The notes: generated by a model not told the origin, from the sequence alone. A DNA stretch of 64,000 nt from Cyanobium sp. Aljojuca 7A6 (GCF_024346455.1 NZ_JAGQCY010000001.1:270827-334826); one strand, 5' to 3'; positions 45,149 through 54,728 are shown, counted from the stretch's first letter. Translations and numbers: made by a program.

Positions 45149-45870
45149 TGGGCCGGCCCCACCGCCTGCTCGCCGCCGGGCTGGTGCCGGCGTTGCTGCT
45201 GCTGGCGGCGCCGCTCCAGGCCGCCCCAGCCCCTTGCCCCGTGGCTGTGGCCACGCGCGCCGTCGGGGCAACGCCGGGCACGGCCGCCGCTGTTCCGCCG
45301 GGGGAGCCAGGCGCGGACTACCGCCAGTTGCTGCGGCCCACGGGCCTGGGCTGGCCCCGGCTGGATCACTGGTGCGTGTGGGTGGAGCCGGCGGCGACGG
45401 GCGGCGCCGGCCAACGCTGGGATGCGCTCTGGCTCGGCGCGGTGGAGCGGGCCCTGGGCCAGTGGAAGAGAGAACTGACGATCACCCGGGTGGACGATCC
45501 GGCGGCGGCCCAGGTGCGGATCCTGCGGCGGCGGCCGCCCCTGCAGCGGCAGGCCACCGGCCGCACCCGGGCCAGCCATGGCCGGGCCGAGCTGGCGCTG
45601 GTGGCGGTGGATCGGGGCGCCGGCTGGATTCTGGAGCCCCGGGTGCAGGTGCTGATCAGCCCGGGCCAGCGGCCGCAGGCCACCGAGGCCACCGCTTTGC
45701 ATGAACTGGGCCACGCCTTCGGGCTTTGGGGCCACAGCGACGATCCCGCCGACGCCATGGCGGCCGTTCCCGGGGCCGAGCCGGTGCTGGAGCTCAGCCG
45801 GCGCGATCGGGCCACGCTGCGCTGGCTGTACGGGCAACCCACGGGCTTCGGCCAACCCCTGCCGCCCTGA
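45148..45870 (+). CDS. Secreted zinc metalloprotease-like protein (metzincin type)
   Basis: 240 residues. A signal peptide (LLAAGLVPALLLLAAPLQAA) is followed by a domain containing the extended zinc motif TALHELGHAFGLWGHSDD (HExxHxxGxxxH) and a downstream Met in ADAMAAVPG that could be the Met-turn. The upstream segment VERALGQWKRELTITRV with AAQVRILRR matches matrixin-like peptidases. It acts outside the cytosol. Picocyanobacterial homologues are usually annotated as peptidase or hypothetical. It is coupled to the DUF2214 gene and ends 9 nt before the convergent ABC ATPase gene. Confidence 0.85.
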   Translation: MGRPHRLLAAGLVPALLLLAAPLQAAPAPCPVAVATRAVGATPGTAAAVPPGEPGADYRQLLRPTGLGWPRLDHWCVWVEPAATGGAGQRWDALWLGAVERALGQWKRELTITRVDDPAAAQVRILRRRPPLQRQATGRTRASHGRAELALVAVDRGAGWILEPRVQVLISPGQRPQATEATALHELGHAFGLWGHSDDPADAMAAVPGAEPVLELSRRDRATLRWLYGQPTGFGQPLPP

Positions 45871-45879
45871 GCGGGCCGT

Positions 45880-46686
45880 TCAGGCCGGCGGGGTTTCCTC
45901 GGCGTGGGGAGGGCGGTGGGGCGGGTGACGGTGGTGGTAGGGAACGAAGCCGGGGCCGTAGATCTGGGCCAGCCGGGTGGGGCTGAGGGCGTGGTCGGGG
46001 GTGCCGAAACACCGCAGGCTGCGGTTGAGGCAGAGCACGCCATCGCAGGTGCGGCGCACCATCTCCAGATCGTGCGACACCTGCAGGATTGTCCAACCTT
46101 CGCTGCGGCGCAGCTGGTAGAGGAGGGTGTGGAACTGCTCGGCCGCCCGGGCATCGAGGCCGGCCTGGGCCTCATCGAGCACCAGCAGGCGGCGGGGGCG
46201 CACCACGCAGAAGGCCAGCAGCACCCGCTTCAGCTGGCCGCCGGAGAGTTCCGACAGCAGCCGGTCGGCCAGGTCGGCGCAGAGGGTTTTGCGCAGGGCG
46301 GCGCGGATGGCGCTGCGGCGCTCCTCGCGGCCCAGCCAGGGCAGGGACAGGCCGGGCGAATCCCAGCCCAGGCCCACGAATTCGGCCACCGTGAGCGGGA
46401 AGCGGCCCCGGGGCACCAGGGTCTGGGGCAGGTAGGCGAGCTTGGCGCGCAGCTCCCGCGGCAACTGGCCGCGGCTGCCGAGGCTGCAGCCCAGGAAGCG
46501 CACCTCACCGGCCTGGCGGGGCAGGATGCCGAGAATCGCTTGCACCAGGGTGCTCTTGCCGGCGCCGTTCGGGCCCACCAGGGCGGTGTCGGATTCGGCC
46601 ACCAGCTGGAAGCTGACGTCATCCACCGCCGTGACGGCCTCACGCCGCACGCTCAGGTGGCTGACTTCGAGAACCATTTCGGCCAT
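45880..46686 (-). CDS. ABC transporter ATP-binding protein, ZnuC/MntB-like, with His-rich tail
   Basis: 268 residues. Walker A ALVGPNGAGKSTLVQAIL, Q-loop LAYLPQTL, signature LSELSGGQLKRVLLAF, Walker B RRLLVLDEAQAGLD and switch His ILQVSHDLEM are intact. The type is closest to metal (Zn/Mn) importer ATPases. The C-terminus is His/Pro-rich (YHHRHPPHRPPHAEE), consistent with metal sensing. No membrane subunit or binding protein lies beside it, so the rest of the system must be elsewhere; whether it is the partner of the Fut permease or a Zn system is not resolvable. Confidence 0.88.
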   Translation of the reverse strand: MAEMVLEVSHLSVRREAVTAVDDVSFQLVAESDTALVGPNGAGKSTLVQAILGILPRQAGEVRFLGCSLGSRGQLPRELRAKLAYLPQTLVPRGRFPLTVAEFVGLGWDSPGLSLPWLGREERRSAIRAALRKTLCADLADRLLSELSGGQLKRVLLAFCVVRPRRLLVLDEAQAGLDARAAEQFHTLLYQLRRSEGWTILQVSHDLEMVRRTCDGVLCLNRSLRCFGTPDHALSPTRLAQIYGPGFVPYHHRHPPHRPPHAEETPPA

Positions 46687-46781
46687 GGGGGCAGCCTACC
46701 CAGCAGACCTCTGGCTGGCTGTCGCCATCCCAACGTGTCGGCCACGAGAATGGATCTCAACGCAATCGAGCAAGACACCCC

Positions 46782-47453
46782 ATGACCTGCATCGCCGTGA
46801 GTGGAGCTTCAGGCAAGACGGGCTGGCGGGTGGTGCAAGAAGCCCTGGGCCGGGGCTGGGGTGTGAAGGCGATCCTGCGGCCGGGCTCTGAGGTGCCGCC
46901 GGGGCTGGAGGGGGCGGAGCTGGTGCGGCTGGATCTGGGGGATACGGAGGCGCTGAAGGGGGCCCTTGAGGGTTGCGACGCCCTGGTGATCGCCACCGGG
47001 GCACGGCCGTCGGTTGATCTGGCCGGGCCGCTGAAGGTGGATGCCCTGGCGATCCGCTCCCAGATCGCCGCCTGCCGTGAGGCCGGCATCAAGAGGGTGG
47101 TGCTGGTGAGCTCCCTGTGCAGCGGCCGCTGGTTCCACCCGCTCAATTTGTTCGGGCTGATCCTGGTGTGGAAGGGGGTGGGCGAGCGCTGGCTGGCTGC
47201 CAGTGGCCTCGATTGGACGGTGGTGCGCCCGGGCGGGCTGAAGGAAACCGAGGAGGGACTCGAGGCCGAAGGCATCCGCTTCAGCGGGCCCGACCAGCAG
47301 GAGAGCGACAGCATCCCGCGGCGGCTGGTGGCGCGGGTGTGCCTCGATGCGGTGGAGAGCCCGGCCGCGATCGGCCGCATCATCGAGATCACCAGCAGCC
47401 CCGAGCTGCCGGCGGTGGAGCTCCAGGAGTGGCTGGCGAGCAGCGCCGCCTGA
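46782..47453 (+). CDS. NAD(P)-binding atypical SDR (NmrA-like) protein
   Basis: 223 residues. Rossmann motif IAVSGASGKTGWRVVQEAL, then LDLGDTEALKGALEGCDALV, the strand RVVLVSSLCSGRW and the downstream LDWTVVRPGGLKE are typical of atypical short-chain dehydrogenase/NmrA proteins found in cyanobacteria, plants and algae (some act in chlorophyll or quinone metabolism or photosystem assembly). There is no classic YxxxK pair, so catalysis is doubtful. It diverges from the ABC ATPase with a 95-nt gap. Confidence 0.85.
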   Translation: MTCIAVSGASGKTGWRVVQEALGRGWGVKAILRPGSEVPPGLEGAELVRLDLGDTEALKGALEGCDALVIATGARPSVDLAGPLKVDALAIRSQIAACREAGIKRVVLVSSLCSGRWFHPLNLFGLILVWKGVGERWLAASGLDWTVVRPGGLKETEEGLEAEGIRFSGPDQQESDSIPRRLVARVCLDAVESPAAIGRIIEITSSPELPAVELQEWLASSAA

Positions 47454-47495
47454 CGGCGGCTGTAGGGTCGCCGCGGCGGCGGCAGCAGCGGCTGG

Positions 47496-48464
47496 ATGCG
47501 CAAACCCATTCTCCTGGTTGGCCTCACGGTGCTGATCGCCGCCGGAGCCAGCTTCGCGGCGGCCAACCTGCTGCTGCGCAACGCCACTCCGGCGAGCCGC
47601 AGCGTGGCGGCGGCGCCGCCGCCCCTACCGGGGGGGGTGGCCCTGGGGGATCCCACGCCCAAGTTTGTGGGCGATACAAAAGAGGAGGCTGCCGAGGCGA
47701 TCGACGCCACAGCCTGGGCGCCGATGAACCAGGCGCTGGTGCAACTGGCGCGCCGCTATCTGGGCTTGCCGTTCAAGGAGTTCTCCCTCGATGGCGGCCC
47801 GAAGGAACAGCTGCTGCTGGATCTGAGCCAGTTTGATTGCTTCCTGTTTGTGGAGCAGCTGCTGGCGCTGAGCAACAGCCGCAAGGTGGACACCCAGGAC
47901 GAAGGGGTGGAGCGCTTCACGCAGCACGTGCGGCGGCTGCGCTATGTGGATGGCGAGGTGGACTACTGCCGGCGGCAGCACTACTTCAGCCGCTGGGCCG
48001 AAGCGGCCGAGCGCAACGGCTACGTGGTGAACCTCACCCCGTTCCTGCCCGGTGCCAGCAGCCGCACGGTGGCGCTCAACTTCATGAGCAACCACATCAA
48101 GAGCTACAAGCCGATGCAGCTGGCCCGCAACAAGGAGTGCATCACGGAGCTGGAGAAGGATCTGGTGGTCAACCAGCCCTACATCCCACTGGCGGCCCTG
48201 CCGGGGGTGCTGCCGTCGCTGCGCAGTGGCGACATCTTTGCCCTGGTGACCAAGGTGCCAGGGCTGGACGTGACCCACGTGGGCTTCCTGGAGAAGCGCG
48301 ACGGGGTGATTGATGCGATCCACGCGGCGGAGGGAGCGGGGGTAATCCGCAGTGAGAACTTCGAGAAATACGCCAGCAAGGTGCAGGACGTGATCGGGGT
48401 GGCGATTTATCGGCCGAGGCCGAATGATGGGGGGAAGGCAAGAAGTGCTAAGCCGGGGGGATGA
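47496..48464 (+). CDS. DUF1460 exported NlpC/P60-like amidase protein
   Basis: 322 residues. The N-terminal anchor PILLVGLTVLIAAGASFAA is followed by the DUF1460 core: LDLSQFDCFLFVEQLLAL (putative nucleophile Cys), YCRRQHYFSRWAEAAE, ALNFMSNHIKSY and VTHVGFLEKRDGVI (putative His). Members with known activity are N-acetylmuramoyl-L-alanine amidase-like enzymes acting on cell-wall fragments in the periplasm. It starts 42 nt after the SDR gene. Its last 17 nt overlap the end of the convergent RTX gene. Confidence 0.85.
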   Translation: MRKPILLVGLTVLIAAGASFAAANLLLRNATPASRSVAAAPPPLPGGVALGDPTPKFVGDTKEEAAEAIDATAWAPMNQALVQLARRYLGLPFKEFSLDGGPKEQLLLDLSQFDCFLFVEQLLALSNSRKVDTQDEGVERFTQHVRRLRYVDGEVDYCRRQHYFSRWAEAAERNGYVVNLTPFLPGASSRTVALNFMSNHIKSYKPMQLARNKECITELEKDLVVNQPYIPLAALPGVLPSLRSGDIFALVTKVPGLDVTHVGFLEKRDGVIDAIHAAEGAGVIRSENFEKYASKVQDVIGVAIYRPRPNDGGKARSAKPGG

Positions 48465-51400
48465 GGGCGAACACGTCGGCCTCACCAAGGGTGAGGCCAT
48501 TGGAAAACTGAAAAGACTCAATCCTGAACTCCTTCGCAAGGAAGTAATTCGTAACCAGCAGCTGGTCCTTGGTCACGAAGTTCATTTCAAGGTTAAAGTT
48601 CTGTCGCTGAATAGAGATGAGATCAGTGGATTTCAGATTTGAGAATCTGACCGTGTCATGGTTCGCAGGATTTAGATCGTAGTCGCTGATCTGCTTCAGG
48701 GAACCACTCCTGGCGATCACATAGGTGTCGTCACCTTCTCCACCATTCAGATAATCACTGCCAGTACCAGAGAGGAGACGATCCCTCCCTCGCCCACCAT
48801 AAATGACATCATCGCCAGAACCTCCATCGAGGATGTCATCACCGTCACCACCATGGAGCGTGTCATTTCCATTTCCACCTGTCAGCACGTCATTGAGAAG
48901 GCCACCATAAAGAAGATCGTTTCCGTCCAGCCCCCTGATGCGGTTGGCCATGTCATTAAAGCCACCAAGGGAGTCATTACCTGCTGTTGCTCCACCCACG
49001 ACAACCCGATCTCTGAGTTGTCTGTCACCCCAAACGACACCGTTTGAGTACTGAAAAGCTTCAATACGAAAGGCCTCTGAAACAAAATAGTTTTCAACTG
49101 AAAGCTGACCTCCTCCTGCAAGACGCAACAGCAGCTGATTACCGTGACGTTCTACTGCGGTGACATCCTGGGGTCGAAGATTCTGAAACATCACCACATC
49201 ACGATTGCCAACCGTATAATCCAGATCGCTGATTTGCTTTTGATCTCCTCCCTGAGCAATCACATACACGTCATCTCCGATCCCGCCATTCAGGCTGTCA
49301 TTGCCACTACCGGCCACCAACCAGTCACGGCCGGAGCCGCCACTCAACACATCATTCCCTGCTCCTCCATCAAGCCAATCATCGCCGTCGTTGCCATTCA
49401 GCCAATCATTTCCGTTCCCTCCCTTCAACACATCATCAAACCCACCACCGTGCAACTGGTCATCGCCATCCAACCCATCAATCCGGTTCACCATATCTGT
49501 GAATCCACCCAGCCAGTCATTGCCTGACGTTGCACCTCCCACCACCGCACGGTCCCGCAGATCCACATCCCCCCACAGCTCTCCATCCGCAAACTGGAAG
49601 GCTTCAACCCGGAAAGCCTCGGATACAAAATAGTTATTCACCCACAGCTGGTCGCCATTCCCATAATGCAGATACAGCTGTGAACCATGCCGCTCCACCT
49701 GCGTCACATCGGTTCCCAGTACATTCGTGAACATCACCACATCACGATTACCCACCGTGTAATCCAGATCGCTGATTTGCTTTTGATCTCCTCCCTGAGC
49801 AATCACATACACGTCATCTCCGATCCCGCCATTCAGGCTGTCATTGCCACTATCGGCCACCAACCAGTCACGGCCGGAGCCGCCACTCAATACATCGTTT
49901 CCGGCTCCACCATCAAGCCAATCATCGCCGTCGTTGCCATTCAGCCAGTCGTTGCCATTCCCACCCTTCAACACATCATCAAACCCACCACCGTGCAACT
50001 GGTCATCGCCATCCAACCCATCAATCCGGTTCACCATATCTGTGAATCCACCCAGCCAGTCATTGCCTGACGTTGCACCTCCCACCACCGCACGGTCCCG
50101 CAGATCCACATCCCCCCACAGCTCTCCATCCGCAAACTGGAAGGCTTCAACCCGGAAAGCCTCGGATACAAAATAGTTATTCACCCACAGCTGGTCGCCA
50201 TTCCCATAATGCAGATACAGCTGTGAACCATGCCGTTCCACCTGCGTCACATCGGTTCCCAGTACATTCGTGAACATCACCACATCACGATTACCCACCG
50301 TGTAATCCAGATCGCCGATTTGCTTTTGATCTCCTCCCTGAGCAATCACATACACGTCATCTCCGATCCCGCCATTCAGGCTGTCATTGCCACTACCGGC
50401 CACCAACCAGTCACGGCCTGAGCCGCCACTCAATACATCGTTTCCGGCTCCTCCAATGATCAGATCTTGCCCATCTGAGCCTTGAAGATGGTTGGATGGT
50501 GCAAACCCTTGGAACAGTTGATGCTCCGACAGAAGCTGGTAGAAGATGCTGCTTGGAAGATTCTGAGCCGAGGCATACTCTTGAATCCTACCCAGAAGCA
50601 ACTCGCCTTGATCCCCTAGCGACCTCAAGGCTCGACTCAGACGGAACAGCTTGAGAAAGTCTGAGGATTGGAGGACGTGAGCATCAAGATAATTGGCTAC
50701 TTGTTCAAGATTAGTGCTTGAAGACTCTGGATGAATGGCTCCGTCAGGCCCCACGAGGTGTTGCAGGATGGGCCAACCATCTGTCTGAAGGATCAACTGA
50801 TCTTCCAACTGGAGACGAAAATCCTCGTAGGCCTTATGCAACATCGTCACTGATGCCCCAACGGGGCGGGGATCAACCCAACCTTCGCGATAAGTCTGAC
50901 CGAGCAGACGTTCCATAACAGCCAGGCGTCCGTCAATAGAACTCCAGCCTGATGTGCCTTGCTCCGAAGATATTCCGACCCAGTAGAAGATCAAGGGATC
51001 AATCAATGCCTCCCGCTGCACGGTGCTGCCTTGGATCCATCGTTCCAAGATCAATCGCAAATCACCGGATAGATCCGAGGCCATGGCCTGATGTAAGTCC
51101 GGAACACTACCCATCCCCTTCAAATCAGGAAGGCTTGCCAGTCCTTCGTCTAGCAAAACAGGCCGAAGCCATTTCGTCCGTGCCTGATCCACTCGAAACC
51201 AAACATCGTTCATGGATTGCATCGTTCCATCAGAGGCCTGGAACGCACCGATCTGAAGATGACGATTACCCTGAGGATCGGTCAAGCTTGACGGTACATA
51301 GCCAACCCCAAGCCGAAGGACATCAGCCTCATTCAAGGTTTGAAGCTCGCCTTGATCGACAACGCCATTGCTATTTCCGTCCAACCAGACCTTCAGAGTG

Positions 51401-52956
51401 TTCCACGCTGAATCGAGATGATCAATGAACTGATCTCCATTGTCGTCAAGCACTCTGAGGGCCTCAAAGCCGTTTTCTGCCTTACTCCCATTCGGTAGCA
51501 GCGTGTGATTCCCGAACAGTTCAGCACCACTATCGATCGTGCCATTCCCATCAAGATCGCGAACCAGTAGCCCATCCGTCGGACTGAACCAACCAGTCCT
51601 TTCAGCAAAGCCATTACCATCATGGTCGAAAAAGATATCAGAGGTTCTCTCCGCCAATGTGATGACACCATTTCGGTCAAGATCCAGAACAAGTGGGCAT
51701 GAATAGGGCCTTTCTGCTGTCTGGAACTGATCCCTCATGGCCTCCATGCCTTTGTCCCAGAGATCAGCAAGGTGGCCAGCCAAAAACTCAGCTGTCTCGT
51801 CTGCGTAAGCACTACCAAGCATGGAAGCGGACAAGATCAGTCCGCCAGCGGCCAACCAACCCAGAGGACCGGCGGCAAGAAGGGGGGCTACCGCAAGTGA
51901 GGCCAATCGGCCAGCCAGGATTGCGCCTGCATTCTCCAAAGCCCATTGGGTCAGAATCCGCTCAGCAGATTCTTGATCTCCTGCATCCATGGCCGCCTTG
52001 GCGTCATAGGCCACGGCAGCGATGCTGACGACATCCGCAATATGACCCAGCTGGTCCAGGGCCTTGAGCCATCTGGATGTGCCGAGCACGTTCTGAGACT
52101 GAATATCCTGCCTATAGTGAACAGCCAGATTGTCCTGAGCTTTCCGGATATCCTGAAGCGCCTCTCGATGGGCAGCAACCCTCTCTGGTGGAATGAAGTC
52201 CGCCATGTACCGCATCGGAGTATCGGGGGGAGGAGCTGTCCCATTGATGACATTGGAATCTTCGAAGAAGCCTCGGGCATCGACTAAATAATGTTGATCT
52301 ACTTGCAAAGGCATTCCATACTCATCAACCGATATCATGAGCCTAGAAGTTCTAACCTCAGATGTAGCAATAATAATCTGAAATGCTTCTTCCACTGACA
52401 TCCCATGAAAAACCTCAATTGGTATTCCATCAATGCTTGTTACCCTTGGATTGCTTAGGATCAAAGGGAGTTCTGTTTGAAAGAACACTCGTTCCGTCGA
52501 AGCCCCTCCTGTGAACGTAACCACTTCACCAACAGCATCCGCAACAAACCGAGCGGAGACCTTATCCCAAACGCCATTGTTTACCCTCATCTCATCAATA
52601 ACATCACCATCCATGAAGGCCTTTAGAGCATTATCGTTATTGCCAAAGATTTGCTTAAGCTTAGCGGCAAACTTTTGATTATAGTTGCTCGTGTTTTTCG
52701 TCAAATTTAAAAACTTGCCTACCTCTGACTGATCGATGGTACGGACATCGTTTCCAGACTCATGAAGTGCCTCAGCCACGGCACCAGAGTGCACGATCTT
52801 TTGACCGAAGGAAGTGAATCGGCCGGTAACCCCGCTATACAATATTGTTATGCCTCCCGTCACCCTATGATCAACTCGCTCAATCAAATCAAGAAGCTGT
52901 TCCTTTGTTTCAACTGAATCCAGCAAGAGATTGGCCTGCTCTGCAGTAAGCATCAT
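48448..52956 (-). CDS. Large RTX/hemolysin-type calcium-binding protein with internal 181-residue repeats
   Basis: 1502 residues. N-terminal about 330 residues are a unique region of unknown fold. Residues about 340-380 are a hydrophobic Ala/Gly/Leu stretch (LASLAVAPLLAAGPLGWLA) that could enter membranes. About 420-545 holds Ca-binding DxDxNG-type loops (VLDLDRNGVITL, VRDLDGNGTIDSGAELFG), as in FrpC-like RTX proteins. From about 835 to the end are RTX nonapeptide blocks (GGAGNDVLSGGSGRDWL) separated by a beta-rich spacer, in four copies of about 181 residues; the first two are almost identical. The end ESFQFSNGLTLGEADVFAL suits a type I secretion signal. No activator acyltransferase or T1SS genes are adjacent. 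Base composition is AT-richer than its neighbours, suggesting acquisition. Confidence 0.88.
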   Translation of the reverse strand: MMLTAEQANLLLDSVETKEQLLDLIERVDHRVTGGITILYSGVTGRFTSFGQKIVHSGAVAEALHESGNDVRTIDQSEVGKFLNLTKNTSNYNQKFAAKLKQIFGNNDNALKAFMDGDVIDEMRVNNGVWDKVSARFVADAVGEVVTFTGGASTERVFFQTELPLILSNPRVTSIDGIPIEVFHGMSVEEAFQIIIATSEVRTSRLMISVDEYGMPLQVDQHYLVDARGFFEDSNVINGTAPPPDTPMRYMADFIPPERVAAHREALQDIRKAQDNLAVHYRQDIQSQNVLGTSRWLKALDQLGHIADVVSIAAVAYDAKAAMDAGDQESAERILTQWALENAGAILAGRLASLAVAPLLAAGPLGWLAAGGLILSASMLGSAYADETAEFLAGHLADLWDKGMEAMRDQFQTAERPYSCPLVLDLDRNGVITLAERTSDIFFDHDGNGFAERTGWFSPTDGLLVRDLDGNGTIDSGAELFGNHTLLPNGSKAENGFEALRVLDDNGDQFIDHLDSAWNTLKVWLDGNSNGVVDQGELQTLNEADVLRLGVGYVPSSLTDPQGNRHLQIGAFQASDGTMQSMNDVWFRVDQARTKWLRPVLLDEGLASLPDLKGMGSVPDLHQAMASDLSGDLRLILERWIQGSTVQREALIDPLIFYWVGISSEQGTSGWSSIDGRLAVMERLLGQTYREGWVDPRPVGASVTMLHKAYEDFRLQLEDQLILQTDGWPILQHLVGPDGAIHPESSSTNLEQVANYLDAHVLQSSDFLKLFRLSRALRSLGDQGELLLGRIQEYASAQNLPSSIFYQLLSEHQLFQGFAPSNHLQGSDGQDLIIGGAGNDVLSGGSGRDWLVAGSGNDSLNGGIGDDVYVIAQGGDQKQIGDLDYTVGNRDVVMFTNVLGTDVTQVERHGSQLYLHYGNGDQLWVNNYFVSEAFRVEAFQFADGELWGDVDLRDRAVVGGATSGNDWLGGFTDMVNRIDGLDGDDQLHGGGFDDVLKGGNGNDWLNGNDGDDWLDGGAGNDVLSGGSGRDWLVADSGNDSLNGGIGDDVYVIAQGGDQKQISDLDYTVGNRDVVMFTNVLGTDVTQVERHGSQLYLHYGNGDQLWVNNYFVSEAFRVEAFQFADGELWGDVDLRDRAVVGGATSGNDWLGGFTDMVNRIDGLDGDDQLHGGGFDDVLKGGNGNDWLNGNDGDDWLDGGAGNDVLSGGSGRDWLVAGSGNDSLNGGIGDDVYVIAQGGDQKQISDLDYTVGNRDVVMFQNLRPQDVTAVERHGNQLLLRLAGGGQLSVENYFVSEAFRIEAFQYSNGVVWGDRQLRDRVVVGGATAGNDSLGGFNDMANRIRGLDGNDLLYGGLLNDVLTGGNGNDTLHGGDGDDILDGGSGDDVIYGGRGRDRLLSGTGSDYLNGGEGDDTYVIARSGSLKQISDYDLNPANHDTVRFSNLKSTDLISIQRQNFNLEMNFVTKDQLLVTNYFLAKEFRIESFQFSNGLTLGEADVFALIPPA
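49189..50453. repeat. Near-identical 543-bp tandem repeats inside the RTX gene
   Basis: Sequence recurs with a 543-bp (181-codon) period: for example, the CACCTGCGTCACATCGGTTC segment near 49700 reappears 543 nt later, and the block from about 49246 to 49600 is repeated at about 49789-50143 with few changes. The third, partial copy runs to about 50453. Such nucleotide identity, including silent positions, shows recent duplication or gene conversion. Confidence 0.85.
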
Positions 52957-52990
52957 GATGATTCAAAGCGAACTATGTGATAAGTGGATG

Positions 52991-53404
52991 TTAAAAATGA
53001 AATTTCACAATTGATCCATGGATTAATGTATCTCCCTCGCCATCAAGCCCAAACGCCAGCAAGGCCTCCTTCAGCACAGACTGACATTCATTGAGATCCA
53101 ACCCACCCAGATTCAATGGCTGGATATGCGAAACTTCCATCCAGATAACTTGGGGTAGTATCTCTGGAGGCCTTCCCCTAACGAGGCTGGCTACGTTTAG
53201 AGATACATCCAAACAAGTCCCATGAAGGTAGAGCCAAAATCTCCCTTCAGGAACATATTCCCTGGCAAAGCTCTCAACGATTCCACCCCATAAATAGCAA
53301 TCCCGCTCCTTATCCCTCGTCCAGTACCGCCCCGCACCTAGCTTGAACGGCAGGTTGTACTTAACGATGTCTTCGTCCGAGACCACTTCATTCACGAAGG
53401 CCAT
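52991..53404 (-). CDS. Small hypothetical companion of the RTX gene
   Basis: 137 residues from ATG 53404 (MAFVNEVVSDEDIVKYNLPF). A longer frame reaches ATG 53548 but the added segment is unlike the rest. Visible features: FKLGAGRYWTRDKERDCYLW, RFWLYLHGTCLDVSLNVASL and LKEALLAFGLDGEGDTLIHG. It is located 34 nt upstream of the RTX ATG on the same strand and shares its AT-richer composition, so the two form an operon. I recognise no domain. A role as immunity, chaperone or modifying protein for the RTX product is conjecture. Confidence 0.7.
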   Translation of the reverse strand: MAFVNEVVSDEDIVKYNLPFKLGAGRYWTRDKERDCYLWGGIVESFAREYVPEGRFWLYLHGTCLDVSLNVASLVRGRPPEILPQVIWMEVSHIQPLNLGGLDLNECQSVLKEALLAFGLDGEGDTLIHGSIVKFHF

Positions 53405-53604
53405 CTGGATCTCTTCAAAGGCGATGGAGCAGAGCGGGGGGAAGCCTCGATCCGCGATGGCGCTGTTGCCATCGCGCGGCTTCCTGGGAATCAGGAGCTG
53501 CACGTTGAGAACGTAACGATGGGGAAAGGGATCGGCCAGCTGTGGCAAAAAGCCGAAGGCCTACATGTCCTGTTCCAGGCTTCCCGGGAGCGGTCAGCCC
53601 CCCC

Positions 53605-53970
53605 TCACCGATCCAACTCCAACCACTTCCGCGCCTCCACCGCCGCCTTCTCCTGCCCCTGCCGGTGCCCGAAGGCAAACGCCGCCACGCAGATCAGTGT
53701 GATCGCCGCCGGCACTGTTCCCGATGGCAGCCGGTTGCGGTTGGCCAGGTCGTCCGGCAGGCCCCCCAGCGTCAGCACCAGGAAGCCCACCGCCCCCAGC
53801 GCCGTCAGGCCATAGAGAAACGGCGTGATCGTGCGGCGCGTCAGCCCGTGCAGCAGCAGCACCGCCAGCCCCACCCAGGGCAGGCTCGAGCCCAGGGCCC
53901 ACAGCCAGCGTTCGCCCGATCCATCGCTCAGCCTCCGGCGGCAGGCCAGTTCACGCTTGAGCCGGCTCAT
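53605..53970 (-). CDS. Hypothetical membrane protein downstream of hisIE
   Basis: 121 residues from ATG 53970, overlapping the hisIE stop (ATGA). A basic N-terminus ([14 protein letters not shown]) is followed by three TM helices: [36 protein letters not shown] and [14 protein letters not shown]. It ends with a charged helix, [18 protein letters not shown]. Similar short membrane proteins follow hisIE in related genomes as I recall, without known function. Confidence 0.8.
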   Translation of the reverse strand: MSRLKRELACRRRLSDGSGERWLWALGSSLPWVGLAVLLLHGLTRRTITPFLYGLTALGAVGFLVLTLGGLPDDLANRNRLPSGTVPAAITLICVAAFAFGHRQGQEKAAVEARKWLELDR

Positions 53971-54695
53971 TCGCGCCGTGGCGCCCCGCGCCGCTCGGCC
54001 AGCACCTCCTGCACCCGGCGCCAGTCGACGCCGTGGTGGGCCAGGGCCACCTGCACATGAAAGATCAGATCGGCCGCCTCGCCGGCGATCGCGTCCGGGT
54101 CGTCGTCTTTGCAGGCCATCACGAATTCGGCGCTCTCCTCGCCGATCTTCTTGAGGATGCGGTTGTCGCCCCCCTCCAGCAACTTGTTCGTGTAGCTGCC
54201 CGGCTCCGGGTGCTCGCGGCGCCCGTTGATCACCCGCGCCAGCTCCGTGCACACATCCGCCGGCGGTGGCAGGGCGTCCGGGCCACCGGGCGTGGCCGTT
54301 TCGCCTTCCTCGTAGAAGCAGCTGCGGGCGCCGGTGTGGCAGGCCACCTGCCCGGTCTGCTCGATCGTCAGCAGCAGCACATCGGCATCGCAGTCGTAGC
54401 GGATCCCCCTCACGTGTTGGAAATGGCCGCTGCTGGCCCCCTTGTGCCACAGCTCCTGCCGCGAGCGGCTCCAGTAGTGCACCTCCCCACTCGCCAGCGT
54501 CCGCTCGATCGCCTCCCGGTTCATCCAGGCCACCATCAGCACCGCCCCATCCAGCCAGTCCTGGGCGATGGCTGGGATCAGCCCGGCCCCGTCGAAGCGC
54601 AGCGTCCCGATCAGCTCCGGGCCGGGCAGCGCCGCCCCCCCACCGGGTGACGGCGGATGACAGGATCCAGGGGAAGCGGCGGAGGGAGCCCCCAC
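53967..54695 (-). CDS. hisIE: Bifunctional phosphoribosyl-AMP cyclohydrolase / phosphoribosyl-ATP pyrophosphatase
   Basis: 242 residues. Histidine synthesis steps 2 and 3 in one chain: HisI domain ([40 protein letters not shown], metal site [10 protein letters not shown] and [11 protein letters not shown]) then HisE domain ([38 protein letters not shown]). The conserved region begins near [10 protein letters not shown]; the only usable upstream start is GTG 54695, which gives a 33-residue Pro/Ser-rich lead-in, so the exact N-terminus is uncertain. It diverges from the QueD-like gene across 33 nt. Confidence 0.93.
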   Translation of the reverse strand: MGAPSAASPGSCHPPSPGGGAALPGPELIGTLRFDGAGLIPAIAQDWLDGAVLMVAWMNREAIERTLASGEVHYWSRSRQELWHKGASSGHFQHVRGIRYDCDADVLLLTIEQTGQVACHTGARSCFYEEGETATPGGPDALPPPADVCTELARVINGRREHPEPGSYTNKLLEGGDNRILKKIGEESAEFVMACKDDDPDAIAGEAADLIFHVQVALAHHGVDWRRVQEVLAERRGAPRRE

Positions 54696-54728
54696 GGGAC
54701 GCGACGTCAGCTGAAGTGATCCTCCCCC

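Noticed and set aside
48853..50421. Several plus-strand frames of 60-130 codons inside the RTX gene with His/Ile-rich, repeated translations
   Set aside because: They repeat with the 543-bp period because they are antisense to the RTX repeats; no independent coding evidence.
49189..50453. Direct repeats considered as a CRISPR array
   Set aside because: The period is 543 bp, without short repeats and unique spacers, and it lies in frame inside a coding region; it is a protein-coding tandem duplication.
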